Source: Erginobacter sp964465735 (lineage in GTDB: Bacteria > Auribacterota > Erginobacteria > Erginobacterales > Erginobacteraceae). Taken from it: DNA of 12,168 nt. A model generated the notes under the pieces. That model had not been told where the DNA came from, searched no databases, and worked only from the letters and a program-made list of their open reading frames with translations. Made by a program: the position numbers and the translations under genes. Numbering within the stretch: the first letter of the stretch is position 1; each line of letters opens with the position of its first letter. The stretch is from contig CAYXKT010000087.1 of assembly GCA_964465735.1 (NCBI GenBank), positions 1-12,168 on the forward strand, in the 5' to 3' direction. Of this stretch, positions 6,273 to 12,168 are shown one piece after another.

Positions 6273-6326
6273 CGGTAAGCGGTGAGCAATAAGCAGTGAG
6301 CAGTAAGCGGTAATCGGTGATCAGTG
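6273..6326 (+). repeat. Tandem heptanucleotide repeat, block 3 (best preserved)
   Basis: Seven full heptamers and five bases of an eighth are in perfect register: CGGTAAG, CGGTGAG, CAATAAG, CAGTGAG, CAGTAAG, CGGTAAT, CGGTGAT, CAGTG. Variation is limited to G/A at positions 2, 3 and 5 and G/T at position 7. Each unit carries TAA or TGA at positions 4-6. The array sits exactly between copies 3 and 4 of the longer repeat. Confidence 0.85.
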
Positions 6327-6332
6327 TTTTTT

Positions 6333-6406
6333 TCCAAGATTCGCGAAGATTAGTGGTTAAGTAAAGGGGGTGAGGGGGGGGTAATTCGAGTTAATTCGTG
6401 GAATTA
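6333..6406 (+). repeat. About 50-bp intergenic repeat, copy 4 plus partial copy
   Basis: After a run of seven T (6327-6333) it starts TCCAAG like copy 3. It continues TCGCGAAGATTAGTGG, TTAAGTAAAG, GGGGGTGAGG and a G run ending at 6381. A further part, AATTCGAGTTAATTCGTGG (6383-6401), matches the start of copy 2 near tRNA-Gln. The repeat therefore runs to within about 55 bases of the dnaB start. Confidence 0.8.
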
Positions 6407-6460
6407 AAAGGGGCCCAGGCGGTGGAGCCCCGAAAATTTAGCGGTAATCTATCGACTGAA

Positions 6461-7816
6461 ATGGAAGCTCAGCCAAATCCCATCCGTTCCCAACCCCGCA
6501 ACCTGGAAGCGGAGATGAGTATTCTGGGAGCGATGCTCCTCGACCAGGCGTCCATTCCCCGGGTAATGGAACAGATTACCGCCGAATCCTTCTACCAAAA
6601 CTCCCACCGAAAGGTTTACGATGCCATCGTCTCCCTCTATGACGGGGGGACCCCAGCCGATGCCATCACCCTGGTTGACGCGCTGAAGACGCGGGGAGAC
6701 CTGGAAACCGCCGGCGGTGAGGAGTATATTGTCTCCCTGTTAGAGTATATCCCTACCACCGCCCACCTTGACGCTCATCTCAAGATTGTCCGGGAAAAGG
6801 CTATGCTGAGGGATTTGATCTCCACCTCCACTGACGTAGTCAACCGCTGCTACGGAGAGACCACCGACACCGCCGTAGTTTTAGACGAGGTGGAGAAAAA
6901 GTTTTTCCAGCTCACCCAGCGGGGAATGACCCAGCAGATGGTCCCGATCCGCCGGCTGGTCAAAGAAGTAATGGAGGAGATCGACGCCCGGGATGGAAGC
7001 CATTCGCTGGTGACCGGCCTGGCCACCGGCCTCAAGGATCTTGACGATATGACCTGCGGTCTGCAGCCCTCCGAACTGACCGTGCTTGCCGGAAGACCCT
7101 CAATGGGAAAGACTGCCTTCGCACTCTCTATCGCCGAGCACGCGGCAATAGTCGAGAAGCAGGCAGTGGGGATATTCAGCCTGGAGATGAGCTCGGAAGC
7201 GCTGGTCCGGCGGATGCTCTGCTCCAACGCCCGGGTGGACGCCCAGGCGATGCGGCGCGGCTTTCTCTCCGGGAAAGATATGCTCAAGCTGGCCCACGCC
7301 GCCGGACGCCTCTCCGATGCCGAGATCTATATCGATGACCTCCCGGGGGCGACTAACCTTGAACTGAGAGCCCGGGCCCGAAATATGAAGGCCCGATACG
7401 ACATCAAACTTCTGATCATTGACTATCTCCAACTGCTTCAGGCCACGGTCGGCCGCAGCGAGAGCCGTCAGCAGGAAGTCTCCGATATCTCCCGATCCTT
7501 AAAGTCCCTGGCTCGGGAACTGGAGATCCCGGTCCTGGTCCTCTCCCAGCTTAACCGGGGCCCGGAAGAACGCCCCGACCGCCGACCTCGTCTGGCCGAC
7601 CTGAGGGAATCGGGGGCGATCGAACAGGACGCCGACCTGGTGGTCCTGATCGTGAGACCGGGGGCCTACCCCGATCTGATCGCCGATGACCCCAGCCTGG
7701 AAAATATGGTCTATGTCAATATCGCCAAGCAGAGAAATGGCCCGACCGGCGAGATTAAGCTTACCTTCATCAAGAAATACACCAAATTTGAAGACTATGC
7801 TGAAGCCGAAGAATAA
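6461..7816 (+). CDS. dnaB: Replicative DNA helicase DnaB
   Basis: DnaB is the hexameric helicase that unwinds DNA ahead of the replication fork. With the ATG at 6461 the product has 451 aa, the usual size, and the conserved opening PRNLEAEMSILGAMLLD begins at about residue 12. The N-terminal primase-interacting domain covers about residues 12-115, followed by a linker and the RecA-like ATPase. Walker A is GRPSMGKT at 211-218 and Walker B is LLIIDYLQLL with D321. The arginine-finger region is RESGAIEQDADLVVLIVRP, and the C-terminal signature is KQRNGPTGEIKLTF. No intein interrupts these loops. The start is uncertain: 6461 has no clear ribosome binding site, whereas GTG at 6422 lies 8 bases after AAGGGG (6408-6413) and would add 13 residues. 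A GTG at 6398 lies inside the repeat. Confidence 0.95.
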   Translation: MEAQPNPIRSQPRNLEAEMSILGAMLLDQASIPRVMEQITAESFYQNSHRKVYDAIVSLYDGGTPADAITLVDALKTRGDLETAGGEEYIVSLLEYIPTTAHLDAHLKIVREKAMLRDLISTSTDVVNRCYGETTDTAVVLDEVEKKFFQLTQRGMTQQMVPIRRLVKEVMEEIDARDGSHSLVTGLATGLKDLDDMTCGLQPSELTVLAGRPSMGKTAFALSIAEHAAIVEKQAVGIFSLEMSSEALVRRMLCSNARVDAQAMRRGFLSGKDMLKLAHAAGRLSDAEIYIDDLPGATNLELRARARNMKARYDIKLLIIDYLQLLQATVGRSESRQQEVSDISRSLKSLARELEIPVLVLSQLNRGPEERPDRRPRLADLRESGAIEQDADLVVLIVRPGAYPDLIADDPSLENMVYVNIAKQRNGPTGEIKLTFIKKYTKFEDYAEAEE

Positions 7817-10166
7817 TTTCCCCGATCCGGGGCTGATCTGGCGACTGCTCCTCCCCCTGCTTTTCCTAATCGCCGCTCTCACTATCCCCCCGGAGGCCTG
7901 GGCCAGAGAGAAAACCATCTCCAAAATCCGGGTCGAGGGTAACCGTCGCCTGAGCCGGGACGCTGTCCTGGCTCGAATCCGGATCCGGTCGGGAAACCCT
8001 TTTATCCCGGAAGATCTCAACGCCGATCTCCAACGACTCCACGAGTGGGGTCCATTTGCCGCGATACGGATCGAGGCCGAGGAGAGCGATGAAGACGAGA
8101 TGACGGTGGTCATCACTGTGGAAGAAAAACCGATCGTGGGAAAAATATATTTCGAAGGCAATCGGCACTTCAAAGACAAAAAACTGCGAAAAGAGATTCT
8201 CACCGTCGCTGGCGACCTCCTCTCCGAGACCCGGCTCAACGAGGATATCCAGTTGCTCTACGATCTCTACGTTAAGGATCGCTTCTACCAGACCCGTATT
8301 AATTACCGGATCAAGACCAATCCTGCCGCCGGGGAAGCGGAAGTCTTCATCAATATCAAAGAAGGCTATCAGGTCCGGGTCAAGAAAATCTCCCTCTCCG
8401 GGCTCAGCCTGCTCACCGCCAAGGAACTGCGAAAGGCAATGTCCACCCGTCCCCATTCCCTCTTTTCCATCATCCGGCGGGGGAAGTTTTCCGAAGACGA
8501 ATTCAATCTCGATCTGGAACGGATCGCTCTCTATGCCCGATCTCAGGGATACCTGGATTTCAAGGTGGTGGACAGTGAGGTCAAGGTCGGTGAGGACGGG
8601 GTCGGCCTGTTTATCAATATCGACGTCAGTGAGGGGGAGAGATACTACACCGGAGAGATCCGGGTGGTGGGGAACGACAATTACTCCGCCGCCGACCTCG
8701 AGCCCCTGCTCAGCCTGAAGGATCCCCTTCCCTACTCCCCGGAAACGATGAGGAAGGATGCCGGAAGCTTAAAAGACTTCTATTACGAACGAGGCTACAT
8801 CGATGTCGCAGTCACCCCCCGACAGATCCTGAATCCTCAGACCGGCCGGATCGACGTCACCTACCAGATTAGCGAAAACCGGATCTCCTATATTCATCGG
8901 ATTGACATCATCGGTAACCAGATCACCCGTGACCGGGTGATCCGGCGGGAACTCTTAGTCAAGCCCGGGGAGATCTTCAATGGGGTCAGGGTTCAGCGGA
9001 GCCAGCAGCGGCTGGAAAACCTGGGTTTCTTCCAACAGGTCAGCATCGAACCTCTGCCCACCTCGGCTCCAGAGAAAAAGGACCTGGTGATCCGGCTGGA
9101 GGAAAAGAAAACCGGAGAGTTTATGTTCGGAGTCGGCTATAGCTCCGAAGATGACTTCATCGGTTTTGTCGAGATCGGTCAGGGGAATTTCGATCTCTTC
9201 AAGCCGCCCCTCTTTATGGGTGCCGGCCAGAAGATGAAGATCCGGGCCGAGTTCGGCTCGAGCAAGTCGAACTACGAGATGAGCTTTGTCGAACCCTGGC
9301 TTTTCGGGGTCCCCCTCTCCTTTGGAATCGACATCTACCGCCGGACCAGGTACTGGAACGAATATGACGAAAAGCGGTTGGGCGGAAACCTCCGTCTCCG
9401 GCGACTTCTCACCACCTTCACCCAGATCGGCCTGAACTATAACCTGGAGAACATCGAGATCTACAATGTCGATAATTACGCCGACTGGTCAATCCAATCC
9501 GAAGCAGGGAAAAACTGGGTGAGCAGCATTACCCCCTCGATTACCCGCGACACCCGGGACAGCTTTCTGGTCCCTAACCGGGGAATGCGGGCCACCCTGG
9601 CCTGCCAGCTTGCGGGGGGCATTCTCGGCGGAGACAAGGATTTCATTAAGACTACCTTCAACGGCAGCTATTACCTCTCCATCTTCCCCGGGCATATCCT
9701 CGGTTTTCGTTTCCGGGCCGGCACCGCCCAGCCCTACAGCGACACTGAGAATGTCCCGGCTTATGAGCGGTTTTACCTCGGGGGAGCCAACACCATCCGG
9801 GGATTCCGCTACCGGGAAGTCGGTCCCCAGGGGATAGACCCCCGGACCGGACAGCCCAACAGCGAACCGGTCGGGGGGGACTCGATGATGATGGCCTCGG
9901 TCGAATACACCTTCCCGATCATCGAGATGGTCAGGGGGGCCTTCTTTTACGACGTCGGCAATGTCTGGTCGGATAAGGACTGGGAACTGGAAGACCGGAT
10001 CTTCTCCGGAGACTGGTTCAAGTCTCTCAATTCCGGGGCCGGATTCGGGCTCAGACTCTACCTCCCGATCGGCCCGATCAAGCTCGACTACGGCTGGCCG
10101 CTGACCACTGACGGCTGGAACGATACCGGGGGAAGGTTCCATTTCAACATCGGTTACGCTTTCTGA
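7797..10166 (+). CDS. bamA: Outer membrane protein assembly factor BamA (Omp85)
   Basis: BamA inserts beta-barrel proteins into the outer membrane. The ATG at 7797 overlaps the end of dnaB by 20 bases and gives a 789-aa precursor. Its N-terminus is a signal peptide with hydrophobic core LLLPLLFLIAALTI and likely cleavage after AWA (residue 36). Five POTRA domains follow (starting near ISKIRVEGNRR, VGKIYFEGNRH, VKKISLSGLS, TGEIRVVGND and IHRIDIIGNQ), covering about residues 38-435. The C-terminal barrel (about 440-789) has the loop-6 lid motif IRGF at 667-670 and ends FHFNIGYAF, with the terminal aromatic residue needed for barrel insertion. The longer frame from 7686 lies inside dnaB and is not used. 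The start overlap with dnaB and weak ribosome binding site suggest translational coupling. Confidence 0.96.
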   Translation: MLKPKNNFPDPGLIWRLLLPLLFLIAALTIPPEAWAREKTISKIRVEGNRRLSRDAVLARIRIRSGNPFIPEDLNADLQRLHEWGPFAAIRIEAEESDEDEMTVVITVEEKPIVGKIYFEGNRHFKDKKLRKEILTVAGDLLSETRLNEDIQLLYDLYVKDRFYQTRINYRIKTNPAAGEAEVFINIKEGYQVRVKKISLSGLSLLTAKELRKAMSTRPHSLFSIIRRGKFSEDEFNLDLERIALYARSQGYLDFKVVDSEVKVGEDGVGLFINIDVSEGERYYTGEIRVVGNDNYSAADLEPLLSLKDPLPYSPETMRKDAGSLKDFYYERGYIDVAVTPRQILNPQTGRIDVTYQISENRISYIHRIDIIGNQITRDRVIRRELLVKPGEIFNGVRVQRSQQRLENLGFFQQVSIEPLPTSAPEKKDLVIRLEEKKTGEFMFGVGYSSEDDFIGFVEIGQGNFDLFKPPLFMGAGQKMKIRAEFGSSKSNYEMSFVEPWLFGVPLSFGIDIYRRTRYWNEYDEKRLGGNLRLRRLLTTFTQIGLNYNLENIEIYNVDNYADWSIQSEAGKNWVSSITPSITRDTRDSFLVPNRGMRATLACQLAGGILGGDKDFIKTTFNGSYYLSIFPGHILGFRFRAGTAQPYSDTENVPAYERFYLGGANTIRGFRYREVGPQGIDPRTGQPNSEPVGGDSMMMASVEYTFPIIEMVRGAFFYDVGNVWSDKDWELEDRIFSGDWFKSLNSGAGFGLRLYLPIGPIKLDYGWPLTTDGWNDTGGRFHFNIGYAF

Positions 10167-10169
10167 TCC

Positions 10170-10189
10170 GGAAAATACCGGAATTTTCC
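10170..10189 (+). terminator. Short hairpin after bamA
   Basis: GGAAAAT (10170-10176) and ATTTTCC (10183-10189) form a 7-bp stem around ACCGGA, four bases after the bamA stop. It is AT-rich and has no T tract beyond it, so it may only mark or protect the bamA 3' end rather than stop transcription. Confidence 0.3.
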
Positions 10190-10253
10190 CCGCCAAACCG
10201 AAGGGTTGCCTGTGACGGCAAAATTCAATAAATAATTATCTGGGAGGTTGCCA

Positions 10254-10766
10254 ATGAAAATATTTTCTCTTCTGACGATTTTTTCTCTTTTCTTCACGAC
10301 CGGGGGATTCGCCCAAGAGCAAGCCGCGGTAACGGCCAGAGTGGACCGGATCGCCTGGATCGATCTGCCCGGGGTTTTGCAGGGCTATCAGCGGGCGGAA
10401 GAGATGGTAGCCGATTTCGAGAAAGAAAAAGCCGCCCACGAGGCCGAGGTGGAGAAAGTAATCTCGGAGATTGAGCGGTTGGAAGGTGAGATGCTGCTCT
10501 TGAGTGAGCAGGCCAAGGCCGCCCGCCAGGAAGCCATCCTGAAGAAGAAGATCTCGGTTAATGCGATGATCGAGAAGGCGGAAAGGGAACTCTCTCGGAA
10601 ATCGATGATCCATCAGGCAAAACTGGTTGAGGAGGTCTCCGCCGCCGCGGGAAGAGTCGCCCGACGGGAAGGCTACGCCTATGTCATCCGCAAAGAGGTG
10701 CTGCTTTACCAGGATCCGGACCGGGAGATCACCGACAGAGTCATCGCCGAACTGGAAAAGGAATAA
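10254..10766 (+). CDS. skp: OmpH/Skp-family periplasmic chaperone
   Basis: Skp (OmpH) holds unfolded outer membrane proteins in the periplasm and delivers them to BamA, encoded just upstream. The ATG at 10254 has GGGAGG (10242-10247) at 6 bases; a TTG at 10248 touches that site and cannot be the start. The 170-aa precursor has a signal peptide (KIFSLLTIFSLFFTTGGFA, cleavage before QEQ). A short strand IAWIDLPGVLQGY follows, then a long charged coiled coil at about residues 45-140 rich in Glu, Lys and Ala. The end resembles the family ending YAYVIRKEVLLYQDPDREI followed by TDRVIAELEK. Sequence identity in this family is low, so the name rests on architecture and on the place after bamA. Confidence 0.88.
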   Translation: MKIFSLLTIFSLFFTTGGFAQEQAAVTARVDRIAWIDLPGVLQGYQRAEEMVADFEKEKAAHEAEVEKVISEIERLEGEMLLLSEQAKAARQEAILKKKISVNAMIEKAERELSRKSMIHQAKLVEEVSAAAGRVARREGYAYVIRKEVLLYQDPDREITDRVIAELEKE

Positions 10767-10796
10767 TCCGTTCAGGCGCCTCTCCGGGAAACGACT

Positions 10797-11663
10797 ATGA
10801 CGTCCAATAACACCTCACTCCAGAAAACCCTGGCCCGGTCTGCCCAGTGCCGGGGGACCGGCGTCCATACCGGGATTGACGCCGTACTGGAGATCAAGCC
10901 CGCTCCAGCAGACCGAGGTATCGTCTTTATCCGTAACGATCTCCCCGGCAGCCTGGAGATCCCGGCCCGGGTGGAAGTGGTCGGTCAAACCAACCGGGGG
11001 ACCTCGCTTGGAGAGGGGGATCGGGGGGTGAAGACGGTGGAACACCTCCTGGCTGTCCTTTCCGGCCTGGAGATCGATAACGCGGTGGTGGAGATGAACG
11101 GCCCCGAACTGCCGATGGGTGACGGAAGCGGCCAACCCTTTCTGGAAATGGTCCAATCCGCCGGGATCCGCGAACTCTCTACTCCCCGACGTTTTATAAA
11201 GCTATCCCGACCGGTCTCTGTCGAGTCTCCGTTGGGTATTATCGTCGCCCTCCCCGCCGCCCAGTTCCGGATAGCCTGCACCATCGCCTTTGAGGACCCG
11301 TTGCTTGACGCCCAGTTCCAGGACCTGACCATCACTCCGGAAGTCTTCAGCACCCAACTGGCCCCCGCCCGAACCTTCGGCTTTTACCGGGAGGCTCTCC
11401 CGCTGCTGAAACAGGGGTTGATCCGGGGAACCAGTCTCGACAACACCGTGATTATCGGACCGGGGGCAATCTTCAGCCGGGGAGGGTTGCGCTTCAAAGA
11501 TGAATGTGTCCGGCACAAGATGCTTGACCTGATCGGCGACCTCGCCCTGCTCGGCTTGCCCTTGAAGGCAACGGTCATAGCGATCAAGCCGGGCCATCAA
11601 ATTAATATTGAATTGGTCAAGAAAATCAAGGAGACCTGCAATGAACCGGAAAAACTCCCCTGA
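10797..11663 (+). CDS. lpxC: UDP-3-O-acyl-N-acetylglucosamine deacetylase
   Basis: LpxC is a zinc amidase catalysing the committed step of lipid A synthesis in the cytosol. The 288-aa product starts at the ATG at 10797 with no strong ribosome binding site, 30 bases after skp. The opening QKTLARSAQCRGTGVHTG matches the family, and the two-domain order is complete. KTVEHLLAVLSGLEIDN holds the catalytic Glu82 and zinc ligand His83. GPELPMGDGSGQPF follows. HKMLDLIGD supplies zinc ligands His240 and Asp244. KPGHQINIELVKKI contains the catalytic His267. All catalytic positions known from E. coli LpxC are present. lpxD, often next to skp, is absent here. The gene ends 23 bases inside fabZ, so the two are very likely co-translated. 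It is not fused to FabZ as in Bacteroidetes. Confidence 0.96.
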   Translation: MTSNNTSLQKTLARSAQCRGTGVHTGIDAVLEIKPAPADRGIVFIRNDLPGSLEIPARVEVVGQTNRGTSLGEGDRGVKTVEHLLAVLSGLEIDNAVVEMNGPELPMGDGSGQPFLEMVQSAGIRELSTPRRFIKLSRPVSVESPLGIIVALPAAQFRIACTIAFEDPLLDAQFQDLTITPEVFSTQLAPARTFGFYREALPLLKQGLIRGTSLDNTVIIGPGAIFSRGGLRFKDECVRHKMLDLIGDLALLGLPLKATVIAIKPGHQINIELVKKIKETCNEPEKLP

Positions 11664-12117
11664 ACAAAAAGATCCGTCCGCCGGAGTCCAAGAAATTCTT
11701 GAGACACTTCCCCATCGCTACCCCTTTATGCTGGTGGACCGGGTGACCGAGATCATTCCCGGAGAACGGATCTCCGGCTATAAAAACCTAACCTATAACG
11801 AGCCCTTCTTTCAGGGCCACTTTCCCGGTTCCCCGATTATGCCCGGGGTCCTACAACTCGAGGCCCTGGCCCAACTCTCGGGGATCCTTCTCCTCCAGAA
11901 ACCGGAGGACCGGGGAAGTCTGGCCTACTTTATGGCCATCGACCGGGCCCGCTTCCGCAAGCCGGTCGTCCCCGGCGATCGCCTGGATCTGGTGGGGACC
12001 GTTTTGAAGATGAGGTCCCGGCTGCTGAAAGTCCACGGAGAGGCCTTTGTTGACGGGGTCCTGGTTTCAGAGGGAGAGCTGATGTTCCAGGTTCTCCCCC
12101 GCCCCAAGATGCCTTAA
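11641..12117 (+). CDS. fabZ: 3-hydroxyacyl-[acyl-carrier-protein] dehydratase FabZ
   Basis: FabZ dehydrates 3-hydroxyacyl-ACP in fatty acid elongation and competes with the lipid A enzymes for the same hydroxyacyl-ACP pool. The ATG at 11641 follows AAGGAG (11628-11633), which lies within lpxC. An in-frame start at 11608 is deeper inside lpxC and lacks a binding site. The 158-aa product has the hot-dog fold signatures LPHRYPFMLVDRV, then FFQGHFPGSPIMPGVLQLEALAQLSG with catalytic His60 and Glu74, and later RARFRKPVVPGDRL. His60 and Glu74 are 14 residues apart, as in E. coli FabZ. Coupling to lpxC by overlap supports joint control of fatty acid and lipid A synthesis. lpxA would be the expected next gene in this arrangement but is not visible. 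Confidence 0.97.
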   Translation: MNRKNSPEQKDPSAGVQEILETLPHRYPFMLVDRVTEIIPGERISGYKNLTYNEPFFQGHFPGSPIMPGVLQLEALAQLSGILLLQKPEDRGSLAYFMAIDRARFRKPVVPGDRLDLVGTVLKMRSRLLKVHGEAFVDGVLVSEGELMFQVLPRPKMP

Positions 12118-12137
12118 TACCTAAATTGAGCGATTCT

Positions 12138-12168
12138 ATGCGGCGAACTGCACCAATCTTTTGCGTCC
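12138..12168 (+). CDS. Possible start of a further gene, cut by the window end
   Basis: An ATG at 12138, 20 bases after the fabZ stop, opens a frame (MRRTAPIFCV) that stays open to the window end. Only a weak TTGAG precedes it, and ten codons are too few to identify. The position fits the next gene of the lipid A cluster, but the residues do not show which. Confidence 0.25.
   Translation, partial: MRRTAPIFCV

Noticed and set aside
6101..6406. CRISPR array
   Set aside because: The repeats are tandem heptamers and two near-identical longer copies with no regular unique spacers, and no cas gene is nearby.
9489..10196. 235-codon minus-strand open frame opposite bamA
   Set aside because: It is a shadow of a clear BamA barrel sequence and shows no independent motif or ribosome binding site.
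10206..10234. Possible promoter before skp (TTGCCT, 17 bases, TAAATA)
   Set aside because: The -10 matches consensus at only three of six bases in an AT-rich stretch, and skp can be transcribed with bamA.

Overview
This 12.2 kb window has every recognisable gene on the + strand and reads as a conserved chromosomal housekeeping block from a Gram-negative bacterium. Outer-membrane assembly (bamA, an ompH/skp-type chaperone) and lipid A genes (lpxC, fabZ) show two membranes. The order ispE / tRNA-Gln / prs / rplY / pth / rpsF / ssb / rpsR / rplI / dnaB resembles that of Desulfobacterota and several candidate phyla, while lpxC followed directly by fabZ recalls Chlamydiae and Bacteroidetes. A member of an uncultured Gram-negative phylum (Omnitrophota/PVC-like, or near Desulfobacterota) is a reasonable guess. 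The sequence alone does not settle it.

Layout. Bases 1-699 hold the 3' part of ispE (isoprenoid precursor synthesis). Bases 796-1316 hold a small type II toxin-antitoxin pair of the addiction-module/RelE-ParE kind. It appears broken at the junction, because one base position accounts for both the lost antitoxin stop and the lost toxin start. Bases 1317-1695 are non-coding and repeat-rich. A tRNA-Gln(UUG) lies at 1696-1766, followed by a GC-rich hairpin. A good -10 box precedes prs (PRPP synthase). Then come rplY (bL25/CTC), pth, rpsF (TTG start), ssb, rpsR and rplI, which together form a translation/single-strand-DNA-binding operon. A second repeat-rich gap (6101-6460) separates rplI from dnaB. 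From dnaB onward genes are packed tightly: bamA overlaps the end of dnaB, then ompH/skp, lpxC, and fabZ overlapping lpxC. The window ends 51 bases past fabZ with at most the first codons of another gene.

How the genes relate. prs, rplY, pth, rpsF, rpsR and rplI supply nucleotide precursors and translation. ssb and dnaB act at the replication fork. bamA, skp, lpxC and fabZ build the outer membrane and provide its lipid A acyl chains.

The least ordinary part is the intergenic DNA. Both large gaps carry the same two repeat families: an imperfect tandem heptamer (consensus C-R-R-T-R-A-K) and a purine-rich, G-run-ending repeat of about 50 bp. I found no sign of a new defence or metabolic system. 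The repeat pair and the single-site toxin-antitoxin decay are the observations worth following.
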